DNA of 52,332 bases from Holosporaceae bacterium UBA3830 (GTDB lineage Bacteria > Pseudomonadota > Alphaproteobacteria > UBA3830). The stretch spans positions 1-52,332 of the forward strand of contig DGIE01000061.1 of assembly GCA_002393025.1 (NCBI GenBank). The letters are read 5' to 3'. This document shows, piece by piece, positions 26,610-36,042 of the stretch (positions within the stretch are counted from its first letter, which is position 1; each line of letters opens with the position of its first letter). Under the pieces are notes generated by a model. That model saw only the letters and a program-made list of their open reading frames with translations, was not told the origin of the DNA and did no database searches. A program made the translations under genes and the position numbers.

Positions 26610-28220
26610 TTAGCTGACATATTCGGCAAGCCAATCAGAAATATTTTTTGGAAGATCCAGCGAGTTTAAAATTTTTTCATTGTAATTTTTCAACCACTGT
26701 TTTTCTTCGGTTGAGAGTAGTGAATAGTTGATCAGTTTATTGTCAAATGGGACCAGTGAGATTGTATCAAAACAAATAAACCCATCCTTTTCTTCTGTTA
26801 CGATCATGTTCTCCAAGCGAACCCCTATGTGATTTTCAATATAAACACCCGGTTCATTTGATAATAGAATATTAGCTTGCAAAGGAATTTTATTATTTCG
26901 GGAAATGGCAACAGGACCTTCGTGTACATTCGACATATACCCGATGCCATGTCCGGTGGAGTGATTATAATCTAACGAATATTGTTGTAAAAATTTTCTG
27001 GCAGAGGTATCCAATATAGCGGCAGTTGATCCTTTTTTTAGTTTTGCACTCGCTACAGCAATATGTCCTTTTAAAACCAATGTGTAATATAACTTTTCCT
27101 TAGCAGATGGCTGCACTTTAGTTAGTGTTCGCGTAATATCTGTTGTTCCGAATTTATATTGCCCTCCGGAATCTAAAAGCAAAAATTTTTCAACTTTTTT
27201 GTTCGAATTTGATGAAGGAGTATAATGAACGATCGCAGAGTTTGCATCGGCAGCTGCGATGGTGTCAAAACTGTTCCCAATAAAATTTGGAGATCTTTTT
27301 CGAATAGAAAAAATCTTCTCTGCGCAATCCATTTCTGAAATATTTTCCGTATGGTAGAACCAAAACAAAAAATCTACCAAAGCTTCAGAATCTTCAATCG
27401 TGATTTTTTTTATATTCTCAATTTTATCTGCGGTTTTTATATACTTTATACTTGGAATCGGATTTTTAATATCAACTAAATTTTGCGAATTTAGAAAAGC
27501 AGGAGATTCATAAAAATCCAATCCGACCTTCGTAAACGAAGAGATATCATTAATCAAATTGCTGATATGTTTTTCTGAATAACAAGAATAGCTATCATCG
27601 AAATAAAAAATTTTTTCTCTATTTTTTGTGATAAAAAGATAGCCCAGCGTTACCGGAACGTTTTTTATTTTTATATCTCGCGTATTTAACAGCCAAGCAG
27701 AAGAGCAGGGGTCACAGATCAAATATCCGTCCAGATTATTTTCCTCTATAATTTTATAAATCCGTTCGAATTTTGATTCTTCTGATTTCCAAGAGATGAT
27801 TTCCGATTTTCTTTCAAATTTTTTCGTTTTCAAAAGTTCGTCTAAATTTATTTCTGTAAAATTATAATCTCTCAATTCAGATTTTATTTTGTTAATTAGG
27901 GAATGAGTAACAAATCGCGGATCAAAAGCGATATTTGACTGAAAATTTATATTCTCTTTTATCCAAGCGATAATTTTTTTCAAAGATAATGGTTGTATCG
28001 AAAATTTTTTTGAATCCACTGATATTTTGGCGGCCAGATCGTATCTTCCATCGACAAAAACGGCAGAATTGCTCTCTGAAATTACTGTCGCTCCAGCAGA
28101 CGCTTTTAAACCGCACAGTATTTTAAGAAAATCCGTGTTTTCGTCATCATTAAAGTTCGGATACAAACTGCCTTTTATGTATAGCAAAGCATCAAATCGT
28201 TGCAGTAATTCTTGTGTCAT
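26610..28220 (-). CDS. pepP: Xaa-Pro aminopeptidase (M24B)
   Basis: 536 residues with two creatinase-like N-terminal domains and a C-terminal pita-bread metallopeptidase domain. Metal ligands are visible in LLLDSGGQYKFGTTDITRT (two Asp), HSTGHGIGYMSNVHEGP (His), LLSNEPGVYIENHIGVRLEN (Glu) and a following Glu. It cleaves the first residue from peptides with proline second. It is the last gene of the minus operon, overlapping yqaA by 4 nt. The N-terminal part has weaker resemblance to the family than the catalytic part. Confidence 0.9.
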   Translation of the reverse strand: MTQELLQRFDALLYIKGSLYPNFNDDENTDFLKILCGLKASAGATVISESNSAVFVDGRYDLAAKISVDSKKFSIQPLSLKKIIAWIKENINFQSNIAFDPRFVTHSLINKIKSELRDYNFTEINLDELLKTKKFERKSEIISWKSEESKFERIYKIIEENNLDGYLICDPCSSAWLLNTRDIKIKNVPVTLGYLFITKNREKIFYFDDSYSCYSEKHISNLINDISSFTKVGLDFYESPAFLNSQNLVDIKNPIPSIKYIKTADKIENIKKITIEDSEALVDFLFWFYHTENISEMDCAEKIFSIRKRSPNFIGNSFDTIAAADANSAIVHYTPSSNSNKKVEKFLLLDSGGQYKFGTTDITRTLTKVQPSAKEKLYYTLVLKGHIAVASAKLKKGSTAAILDTSARKFLQQYSLDYNHSTGHGIGYMSNVHEGPVAISRNNKIPLQANILLSNEPGVYIENHIGVRLENMIVTEEKDGFICFDTISLVPFDNKLINYSLLSTEEKQWLKNYNEKILNSLDLPKNISDWLAEYVS

Positions 28221-28810
28221 TTCACCAAAAACTTAATTAAAACAAATCCAATTATAACTATAAAAATTATGGCGAGCAGGGCGATTTTTTTATGTTTTTC
28301 TATGAAATTCAAAACATGATCCCCGTATTTTTTGCAAATCCATGATAAAACAATAAACCTTGTTGTACGAGTAATGATTGATGCTATAAAGAATACTAAA
28401 AGATTAACTTTTGCGAATCCACTTGCGATGGTGACGATTTTAAATGGAATAGGGGTTAATCCTTTCGCACAAATCAACCAAAAAGCCCAGGTGTCTCTTC
28501 CCATTTTTAAGACTAAATCATCAAACTGCGCTGGTGTTATATTGAACCAATCTAATATGTAAACACCCAGTGTTTTAAAGCATGCGTATCCGATGAAATA
28601 TCCTAAAAATCCACCCAAAACCGAAGCGATAGTGCACATTACGGCGTAATACATTGCTTTATGCTGATTTTTAGCCACAACTACAGCTAGTACGGGATCG
28701 GGAGGCAGCGGAAAAAATGAACTTTCAATGAAAGATACAAACATTAAAACACGAAGAGCATGCTTACTCTCAGCCTGTTTCATCATCCAATCATAAAGTT
28801 TTTCTACCAT
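28217..28810 (-). CDS. YqaA/DedA-family membrane protein (VTT domain)
   Basis: 197 residues. The segment FIESSFFPLPPDPVLAVVVAKN is the family's N-terminal re-entrant motif, followed by ASVLGGFLGYFIGY, and the second motif is AKGLTPIPFKIVTIASGFAKVN with the G/P-rich loop. Four or five membrane helices. A good ribosome site (AAAGGATAC) precedes the ATG. DedA-type proteins are thought to flip lipids across the inner membrane. It overlaps pepP by 4 nt and begins 43 nt after dnaE. Confidence 0.88.
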   Translation of the reverse strand: MVEKLYDWMMKQAESKHALRVLMFVSFIESSFFPLPPDPVLAVVVAKNQHKAMYYAVMCTIASVLGGFLGYFIGYACFKTLGVYILDWFNITPAQFDDLVLKMGRDTWAFWLICAKGLTPIPFKIVTIASGFAKVNLLVFFIASIITRTTRFIVLSWICKKYGDHVLNFIEKHKKIALLAIIFIVIIGFVLIKFLVK

Positions 28811-28853
28811 CAGTGTATCCTTTTGTTATCTTGAAATTTTCATGCTTTTATTT

Positions 28854-31800
28854 TTACTCTGTTTGCATTTCGGTAACATTACTTACTCCTACAACCTCTC
28901 TGATATCCAAAATATCGTAGGACGATAGATTGTATTTATCCGACAACATCATTGTGCCATCAGAAAATTTTAGTTCAATAGAATAATTTCCGTTCTTTTT
29001 AAATTTTTCTACCAGACTTTTAACTCCAAGCAATTCTCTTCGGTTAGATATGTTAATACGCAAAGTCATTTCCAATAATTTAGGTCGAGAATGGCCACGA
29101 TGAGAATAAATTTTTTGCGCGAAATTATCTTCTCCATTGTATTTTTCATTAAACTTTTGCACTGCATCTGCACTGAATCTTGTTTGCCCTTCATTTTTTA
29201 AGCAGTTTAACTGGATAAGAACAATGTTTCCGATCTCTAAAATTTCGCGACTTCTGTTGTATACCTCTCCGAACAAAGTTACTTCTGCTGTTCCTGATGT
29301 ATCGGATATATTAAGAACAGCAAATTTATTTTGATTTTTTGTTGTTTTGACAGTCACGTTATTTATAACCGCAACAACTTTCGTTCTCGAAAACTTTTCA
29401 GCCTCCGTGAGTAGGGGAAACTGAAACTTTTGTATAATGGATTCATATTGCTGTAACGGATGTGCTGAAACATAAAAACCTATTACAGTGAATTCGTGTT
29501 GTAATTTTTCAGATTCATTCCATTCAGGGACTTTTTTCAATTCAGGATAATTATGCTGAAACAAAGAAAATTGATCATCATCAGCTTTTACAGACATGAT
29601 ATCGTCCAAAGAATCAAACAATTGCCGACGATTAGGATGCAGATTATCAAAAACTCCGGCTTTTATAAAATTTTCAAAAATTTTTCGCTTAATAAGCTTT
29701 TTTTGAGAGGTCCTTTCCATGAAATCGAACACTGATTTGAAATCTCCATTGGTTTTTCTCTCTTTTACGATTTCATTTACAACAGCTATTCCTGCGCCTT
29801 TAATGGCAGCCAAACTATAGCGCAACGAGTTGGTTTCATAATCTATAGTAAAATCTCCCTCGGACAAATTGATATCAGGTGGTGTTATTTTTATTCCATT
29901 GGCTTTTGCATCTTGATAATAAGCAAATAGTTTGTCGACATTGGCCATATCAAGAGTCATGATTGCAGCATAGAATTCCATCATATAATTAGCTTTTAGG
30001 AAAGCTGTTTGATAGGTTAGCAATCCATATGGAGTTGAGTGAGATTTGTTAAATCCATAACTTGCGAATTTGCTCATCTGTTCGAAAAGTTTTTCGGCAA
30101 TGGATTTATCAATACCTCGTTCAATGGCGCCGTCGATGAAACGTTTTTTCTGCGCTTGCATCTCTTCTTTATTTTTCTTTCCCATTGCGCGTCGCAGAAT
30201 GTCTGCCTGTCCTAACGAATACCCTCCCATAGATTGCGCAATTTGCATAACCTGTTCTTGATAAACCATTACTCCATAAGTTTCTTCCAAAATCGGAACA
30301 AGTTTTTCATGTAGATATGAAATTTTTTCCAAACCATGCTTACACGCAATGTATTTAGGAATATCGTCCATTGGTCCCGGTCGATAAAGTGCAACAAGAG
30401 CGATAATATCTTCTATTCTGTCCGGCTGTAATTTTTTTACGACATCTTTCATCCCTCCACTTTCGATTTGGAACACACCGACACAATTTACAGCTTTAAT
30501 CAAATCAAAAGTTTTTTTATCGTCTATTGGAATGGAGTGACTTGTTAATTTTATGCCTCTCTTATTTATTAGATCTATTGCTTTTTGGATGACCGTTAAG
30601 GTTTTCAGTCCAAGAAAATCGAATTTTATCAGACTGGCGGACTCAACGTATTTTGTCGAAAACTGCGTTGAGGGCATGTCAGATTTAGCATCTTTATAAA
30701 GGGGAACGATATCCTGTAAATTTTTATCGGATATAACGACACCTGCTGCATGAACTCCTGGATTTCGGTAAAGACCTTCTAAACGTAAGGCGATTTCCAT
30801 AAGCTTTTGCACCTGCGGATCCGTTTTTATAAGCTCCTGCAGAATAGGCTCTCTGTCAATACCTTCCTGCAAAGTTAAGGGATTTGTCGGACTAAACGGA
30901 ATTAGTTTTGAAATTTTATCAACAAACCCGTAAGGCATTGCCAACACCCTTCCGACATCTTTTATAACGGCTTTAGCTTGAAGTTTTCCGAAAGTCGTAA
31001 TCTGCGCGACCGATTGATATCCGTATTTTTCTTGTACATATCCAATGACTTCTTCTCGGCGCGCTTGGCAGAAATCGATATCAAAGTCCGGCATCGAAAC
31101 ACGATCAGGATTTAAAAATCTTTCGAAAAACAACTTAAATCTTATCGGATCTACATCAGTAATATGAATGGACCAAGCAACAATAGAACCGGCACCGGAG
31201 CCACGCCCAGGACCAACCGGAATACTCTGAGACTTCGCCCAGCGAACGTAATCTGCAACTATGAGAAAGTATCCGCTGAATCCCATAGTTTTGATGACAC
31301 CTAATTCGTACTTCAATCTATCAAAATATATTTTCTTTTTTTGATCGTAATCTTTATCATTTTCAAAAACCGATAATTTTTCTTCCAGACCGCGACGAGC
31401 CATATCCTCGAGTTCATCATCTTGAGATTTCCCGCTTTCCGTTTTGAAAATAGGCAGTAGCGGTTTTTGCTTAGTCAGCATAAAGGAACATCTTTCAGCG
31501 ATATGTATGGAATTTTCCAAAGCCTCAGGAAGATCGCTAAACAATTCATTCATTTCTTCTTGAGTTTTGAAATAATAATCCGGAAAAGAAGTCTGCCTTT
31601 CGGAATCGTAAATTGTTTTAATCTGAGAAATACAAATCAAAACATCATGAGCTTCAAAATCTTCGGGAGTCGCATAGCAAACATTATTTGTTGCTAATAA
31701 AGGTAAATTGAAATCATAAGCGAGAGAAATCATTTTCTCTTCAATCAAAGACTCAACTTCCTTGTTATGACGGGATACCTCAACATAGATTCGATTTTCA

Positions 31801-32279
31801 AAATACTTGTTCAAATATTTTAGATATTCCTTCGCGTCGTCGATATTGTTTTCCAGAATAAATGTTCCGAGGGATCCTTCTGCTCCTCCTGTCGCCAAGA
31901 TTATATCCTGAGAATATTTTTCAAACAAATTCAACGGAATTTCGGGATGTGAATCCGAAGAAGGATGCAAATACGCATTAGATATCAACTGAATTAAATT
32001 TTGGTATCCATTTTTGTTCTGAGCGTATAACAAAACGCTGGTTGGATGTTTTGTAGGAGTAGGGTGCTGGACATTTAACTGGCATGCAACAATGGGCTGA
32101 ATTCCATGGTCAGCGCATTTGATACAGAATTCCATTCCTCCAAAAAGATTATTGGTATCTGTTACGGCAACTGCCGGCATTTGATTTTCCTCGCAGAGAT
32201 GAATCAATTTTTCGATCTTTATTGCTCCTTCAGCGAGGGAATATGCAGAATGCAGACGAAGATGTATAAATGGAATCAT
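28854..32279 (-). CDS. dnaE: DNA polymerase III alpha subunit
   Basis: 1,141 residues from ATG 32279, chosen because it overlaps the lolD stop as ATGA and puts the conserved IHLRLHSAYSLAEGA at the N-terminus; an earlier in-frame ATG at 32312 lies inside lolD. Order: PHP domain (1-270), palm with GRGSGAGSIVAW and the catalytic PDFDIDFCQ, finger and thumb, the beta-clamp region, and an OB-fold (about 970-1070). It is the replicative polymerase. Fifth position in a strongly overlapping minus operon: proS-lolC/E-lolD-dnaE. Confidence 0.96.
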   Translation of the reverse strand: MIPFIHLRLHSAYSLAEGAIKIEKLIHLCEENQMPAVAVTDTNNLFGGMEFCIKCADHGIQPIVACQLNVQHPTPTKHPTSVLLYAQNKNGYQNLIQLISNAYLHPSSDSHPEIPLNLFEKYSQDIILATGGAEGSLGTFILENNIDDAKEYLKYLNKYFENRIYVEVSRHNKEVESLIEEKMISLAYDFNLPLLATNNVCYATPEDFEAHDVLICISQIKTIYDSERQTSFPDYYFKTQEEMNELFSDLPEALENSIHIAERCSFMLTKQKPLLPIFKTESGKSQDDELEDMARRGLEEKLSVFENDKDYDQKKKIYFDRLKYELGVIKTMGFSGYFLIVADYVRWAKSQSIPVGPGRGSGAGSIVAWSIHITDVDPIRFKLFFERFLNPDRVSMPDFDIDFCQARREEVIGYVQEKYGYQSVAQITTFGKLQAKAVIKDVGRVLAMPYGFVDKISKLIPFSPTNPLTLQEGIDREPILQELIKTDPQVQKLMEIALRLEGLYRNPGVHAAGVVISDKNLQDIVPLYKDAKSDMPSTQFSTKYVESASLIKFDFLGLKTLTVIQKAIDLINKRGIKLTSHSIPIDDKKTFDLIKAVNCVGVFQIESGGMKDVVKKLQPDRIEDIIALVALYRPGPMDDIPKYIACKHGLEKISYLHEKLVPILEETYGVMVYQEQVMQIAQSMGGYSLGQADILRRAMGKKNKEEMQAQKKRFIDGAIERGIDKSIAEKLFEQMSKFASYGFNKSHSTPYGLLTYQTAFLKANYMMEFYAAIMTLDMANVDKLFAYYQDAKANGIKITPPDINLSEGDFTIDYETNSLRYSLAAIKGAGIAVVNEIVKERKTNGDFKSVFDFMERTSQKKLIKRKIFENFIKAGVFDNLHPNRRQLFDSLDDIMSVKADDDQFSLFQHNYPELKKVPEWNESEKLQHEFTVIGFYVSAHPLQQYESIIQKFQFPLLTEAEKFSRTKVVAVINNVTVKTTKNQNKFAVLNISDTSGTAEVTLFGEVYNRSREILEIGNIVLIQLNCLKNEGQTRFSADAVQKFNEKYNGEDNFAQKIYSHRGHSRPKLLEMTLRINISNRRELLGVKSLVEKFKKNGNYSIELKFSDGTMMLSDKYNLSSYDILDIREVVGVSNVTEMQTE

Positions 32280-32947
32280 TTTTCGATTAACTTTCCATCT
32301 TTTATGAAACACTGTCGATGCATTTTCTTTGCAAGATCGTAGTTATGAGTCGCCACAATTGCCGACATATTGTTCGATTCCATGGTTTGTAGCATATCAT
32401 CGAATACCGACTGAGCTGTTTCCGGATCAAGATTACCCGTAGGCTCATCTGCCAAAAGTAAAATAGGATCATTGATCATTGCACGAGCGATTGCCACTCT
32501 TTGCTTTTGCCCTCCAGAAAGTTCAGACGGAAACATCGAAATTTTATCTTGCAACCCCAACATTTCAAGAAGATATTTAGCTTTCCTTTCAGCATCTTTG
32601 CGCTTTATCCCCGCAATCAACATTGGTAACATGACGTTTTCAAGAGCGGAAAATTCCTGTAACAAATGATGATATTGATAAACAAAACCAATTTTATTTA
32701 AACGCAAGGAAGTTTTTTCATTATCAACCAAGTTCTCAATCTGTTTGTTCTCAAAAATAATGCATCCTTCTGTAGGGGAATCTAACAATCCTGCGATATG
32801 AAGCAATGTAGATTTCCCTGATCCTGATGGCCCTAACAGAGCAACAGCTTCTGATTTTTTTACGCACAAGGATACATCATCCAGCACCAGCGAATCTTTT
32901 AACGAATATCTTTTAAAAATATTTTTTAACTCAATTATGTTAGGCAT
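32276..32947 (-). CDS. lolD: Lipoprotein-releasing ABC transporter ATPase LolD
   Basis: 223 residues, all core ABC motifs: Walker A GPSGSGKSTLLHIAG, Q-loop FVYQYHHLL, signature LSGGQKQRVAIARAM, Walker B ILLLADEPTGNLD and H-loop VATHN. Length and context with an FtsX-type permease mark it as LolD, which powers release of lipoproteins from the inner membrane for transfer to the outer membrane. It overlaps the permease by 8 nt and dnaE by 4 nt. Confidence 0.94.
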   Translation of the reverse strand: MPNIIELKNIFKRYSLKDSLVLDDVSLCVKKSEAVALLGPSGSGKSTLLHIAGLLDSPTEGCIIFENKQIENLVDNEKTSLRLNKIGFVYQYHHLLQEFSALENVMLPMLIAGIKRKDAERKAKYLLEMLGLQDKISMFPSELSGGQKQRVAIARAMINDPILLLADEPTGNLDPETAQSVFDDMLQTMESNNMSAIVATHNYDLAKKMHRQCFIKDGKLIEK

Positions 32948-34175
32948 ATCTCAATATTTCCATAGGATTAAGTTTACTTGCTTTTCTTGCCGGATACAAT
33001 GTCGCGATACAAGACAAAAAGAGAGACACGCTGATGGTCAGCGCAACATCCATCGGTCTTATCAACGAAGGAAGATGCGTTAAAAAATAAACTTCCGGAG
33101 AAAACACTTGTGTATGCAATATCGATTCCAGCCATTGCTGAATATTTTTGATATTCACGGAAAAAAGCAATCCCAAAACTGATCCGACAAAAGTTCCGGT
33201 AATTCCTATGGATGCTCCCACGGTAAAAAATATCCGAGTAATTGAAGCCCTCGAAAACCCGACCGTCCTGAGAATAGCGATATCCTTTTCCTTATCCTTT
33301 ACTAACATAATCATGCAAGAAACTATGTTAAAACTCGCGACCAAAGTTATCAAAGTCAGAATCAAAAACATTACGTTGCGCTCGATTTCAACCGCACGCA
33401 TAAACGAACTATTGCTAGACTGCCAATCTGTAATTACAAATAAATTTTGAAACTCTTTGCGAATCGATGATTTTATTTCTTTTATATTCAAAGGATTGTC
33501 GGTAAAAATCGAAATCACTCCTATGTGATTTTTCATTTTAAACAGTTTTTGAGATATATTCAGCGGAATATACGCAACTGATTTATCATACTCATGCATT
33601 CCCGATTTAAACGTAGCGACTAACCTGAAAGTTTTTTTTCGGGGAATGAAACCGAATCCGGTTTCTTCCATTTCCGGAACTATTAAAACAACCTCATCTC
33701 CTAAAATCAGACCTGAACGAGTCGCTAATGAATGTCCCAAAACTATCTCATTATCATTGCCGAACGATTCTAACGAACCCGATACAATGTTTTCAGAAAT
33801 GAGAGATTTATTTTGCAAATCCGTCTGTCTGATTCCGTATGTCAGTGAACCTCTTACATTTCTTCGATTTGAAATTAAAGCCTGCTTCTCTATTCCCGGA
33901 ACAACTTTTTTTATTCCGTTTATTTTCTGCAACTTATCGACAGTTTCATCAAGATTGATCTCTTTTGTGGGATATATGGAAATGTGTCCATTGAAACCAA
34001 CCACTCTTTCCGTAAATTCCTTCCGAAATCCATTCATGACGGAAGTTACTACTATCAATGTTGCAACTCCCAGAGCAATACCAATCAAAGAGAAGGAAGC
34101 AATGGCCGAAATCGCCCTTTCTCTTCCCTTTGATTTTATATAACGCCATGCCAGTAAAAATTCGGTTGCAATCAC
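32940..34175 (-). CDS. lolC: Lipoprotein-releasing permease LolC/LolE family
   Basis: 411 residues. An N-terminal helix (about 20-45: AISAIASFSLIGIALGVATLIVV) precedes a large periplasmic domain and three C-terminal helices, the FtsX arrangement. Family landmarks are VTSVMNGFRKEF, HSLATRSGLILGDEV, VKDKEKDIAILRTVGFSR and YPARKASKLNPMEILRY. Only one permease gene is present, as in alphaproteobacteria with a homodimeric Lol transporter, so LolC versus LolE cannot be assigned. It overlaps proS by 4 nt and lolD by 8 nt. Confidence 0.92.
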   Translation of the reverse strand: MIATEFLLAWRYIKSKGRERAISAIASFSLIGIALGVATLIVVTSVMNGFRKEFTERVVGFNGHISIYPTKEINLDETVDKLQKINGIKKVVPGIEKQALISNRRNVRGSLTYGIRQTDLQNKSLISENIVSGSLESFGNDNEIVLGHSLATRSGLILGDEVVLIVPEMEETGFGFIPRKKTFRLVATFKSGMHEYDKSVAYIPLNISQKLFKMKNHIGVISIFTDNPLNIKEIKSSIRKEFQNLFVITDWQSSNSSFMRAVEIERNVMFLILTLITLVASFNIVSCMIMLVKDKEKDIAILRTVGFSRASITRIFFTVGASIGITGTFVGSVLGLLFSVNIKNIQQWLESILHTQVFSPEVYFLTHLPSLIRPMDVALTISVSLFLSCIATLYPARKASKLNPMEILRYA

Positions 34176-35440
34176 TTCTTTAGAAATCTCCCAATAACTT
34201 CATCGACAGATAACTTAGCGATTTCCCCGGTTTTTCTATTTTTTAGCTCAACAACCCCCTGGGATAAATTTTTTTCTCCCACAATTATCTGCCAAGGTAT
34301 TCCTATCAAATCCGCATCGCCTAATTTTTCACCAATCGACATGTCACGATCGTCGTACAAAACCTCTTTTGATTCTGACAAAGCTCGATAAATTTTATTA
34401 CACGCTCCAACGCAATCCTTATTTGAAGTATGAAGATTCAACAAAGTAACATCGAATGGGGCTACAGGTTCTGGCCATATAATTCCTCGCTCATCATGGA
34501 AAGCTTCAATAATTGCGGCGATCAATCGGGAAACTCCGATGCCGTATGATCCCATTTCTGGATATAATTTCTGTCCGTTTTTATCAAGCACGAACGCATT
34601 CATCGGCTCGGAATATTTTTTTCCAAAATAGAATATGTGTCCCACCTCAATACCCTTGGAAACCATCAATTCGCTTTGCGGAATAGGAGAGGTATTAGGA
34701 TCATATTTTTCATCCGTGACCGCAAACACCTTCATGAGTTCTTCGTCAGAAGCTGTAAGTAATTTTTTGTCGTAATAAAGCGTACTTTCACCGGTTTGAG
34801 CAAGAATCTGAAACTCGTGACTCATATTTCCGCCGATCGCTCCTGAGTCTGCCTGTACAGGAATCGGAGTCAGTCCCATTCTCCTGAAGGTCCGAATATA
34901 GGACTTGAAAACCTTATGATAAATTTTCTCTGCCTCCTCAAAAGTTGATGCGAAAGAATATCCGTCCTTCATCAAAAACTCTCGACCTCTCATGACACCG
35001 AATCTCGGACGAATCTCATCACGGAATTTCCAATGAATCTGGTACAAGATCGTAGGCAAGCCTTTGTAACTTTTTATATATTTTCTGAAAACATCCGTTG
35101 CTTGCTCTTCGTTGGTCGGACTGTAAAGAAATTTTCCGCCCTTGCGGTCAGTGATACGCAGCATTTCCTTTCCGTAGTCATCATACCGCCCGCTTTCTAT
35201 CCATAATTCCGCAGGCTGGACAGTCGTAAAGTATACTTTGTTCGCACCGATTTTATCTTGTTCCTCACAAATAATTTTCATTATTTTCTCAAGAACTCTC
35301 ACCGCTAAAGGTAGCCAATAATAAATCCCTGATGCTGCTTGAGAAATCATACCCGCTCTCAGCATTAACTGATGAGATGCTATTTTCACATCTGAAGGAA
35401 TATCTTTGGAGGTTGGTGCAAAAAATTTAGAAAATAACAT
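34172..35440 (-). CDS. proS: Prolyl-tRNA synthetase, short form
   Basis: 422 residues from ATG 35440, chosen because GGGGAG lies 4 nt upstream and the protein then begins MLFSKFFAPTSKD; an ATG at 35500 would add 20 atypical residues. Class II motifs: RAGMISQAASGIYYWLPLAVRVLEKI; motif 2 around YQIHWKFRDEIRPRFGVMRGREFLMKDGYSF; motif 3 GSYGIGVSRLIAAIIE. The insertion (editing) domain of the E. coli type is missing, giving the compact alphaproteobacterial form. First protein gene of the minus operon; tRNA-Gly lies 105 nt upstream. Confidence 0.95.
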   Translation of the reverse strand: MLFSKFFAPTSKDIPSDVKIASHQLMLRAGMISQAASGIYYWLPLAVRVLEKIMKIICEEQDKIGANKVYFTTVQPAELWIESGRYDDYGKEMLRITDRKGGKFLYSPTNEEQATDVFRKYIKSYKGLPTILYQIHWKFRDEIRPRFGVMRGREFLMKDGYSFASTFEEAEKIYHKVFKSYIRTFRRMGLTPIPVQADSGAIGGNMSHEFQILAQTGESTLYYDKKLLTASDEELMKVFAVTDEKYDPNTSPIPQSELMVSKGIEVGHIFYFGKKYSEPMNAFVLDKNGQKLYPEMGSYGIGVSRLIAAIIEAFHDERGIIWPEPVAPFDVTLLNLHTSNKDCVGACNKIYRALSESKEVLYDDRDMSIGEKLGDADLIGIPWQIIVGEKNLSQGVVELKNRKTGEIAKLSVDEVIGRFLKK

Positions 35441-35545
35441 AATCTCCCCGCCTAGTATTTCTCGTAAATATAACAATCTTTTCAAATCATTGATAGACAC
35501 TCAACAAAATTTAACAGCTAAAGTTTGAAAAAGGAAAACACAAAA

Positions 35546-35619
35546 TGGAGCGGGTGATGGGAATCGGACCCACGTACTCGGCTTGGAAGGCCGATGCTCT
35601 ACCATTGAGCTACACCCGC
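35546..35619 (-). tRNA. tRNA-Gly (anticodon TCC)
   Basis: A minus-strand cloverleaf: acceptor GCGGGTG/CACCCGC, D arm GTAGCTCAATGGTAGAGC, anticodon loop CTTCCAA (anticodon TCC), T arm with GGTCCGATTCC, discriminator T and encoded CCA (35546-35548). Confidence 0.95.
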
Positions 35620-35631
35620 AATGCGAAGGTT

Positions 35632-35660
35632 AATCTATTAGATCTTTTGAAAATTTGCAA
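35632..35660 (-). promoter_or_regulatory. Promoter of tRNA-Gly (and possibly the proS operon)
   Basis: Reading leftward: TTGCAA (35660-35655), 17-nt spacer, TAGATT (35637-35632). The -10 box ends 12 nt before the tRNA. No terminator is seen between tRNA-Gly and proS, so the long minus operon may also be read from here. Confidence 0.58.
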
Positions 35661-35703
35661 GCACTATTTGTAAATTTACCGAAAATAATTTAGATTGATT
35701 AAC

Positions 35704-36042
35704 ATGTCAGCTGATGTGAATAATGATTTTTTTGAGGTAAAGAACGGTCGTACTTATCTTAGAGTTAAGGTTACGACAAAGGCTTCTAAAAATGCAATAA
35801 CAGGAGTAAAAAATAATGAGTTGCTGGTTAGCGTTACTTCAGTGCCCGAGCATGGAAAAGCCAATGAGGCAGTTATAAAGTTACTCAGTAAGCTGCTTAA
35901 ATGTGCAAAAACGAAACTGGATTTAGTTTCCGGAGATAAAAGCAGGAATAAGTTATTTCGAATAGATGAAATTTTGGACTTTTCGAAATTTATGCAAAGT
36001 GTAGACGTGAAAAAAGTAAAAAGGAGAGGAGAATTAAGATGA
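35704..36042 (+). CDS. DUF167/YggU family protein
   Basis: 112 residues from ATG 35704 (TTG 35695 is the alternative; neither has a good ribosome site). The family pattern is LRVKVTTKASKNAITGVKNNELLVSVTSVPEHGKANEAVIKLLSK followed by LVSGDKSRNKLFRI. It is a small conserved protein of unknown function; structures show an alpha/beta fold. It overlaps rph by 4 nt (ATGA). Confidence 0.88.
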   Translation: MSADVNNDFFEVKNGRTYLRVKVTTKASKNAITGVKNNELLVSVTSVPEHGKANEAVIKLLSKLLKCAKTKLDLVSGDKSRNKLFRIDEILDFSKFMQSVDVKKVKRRGELR

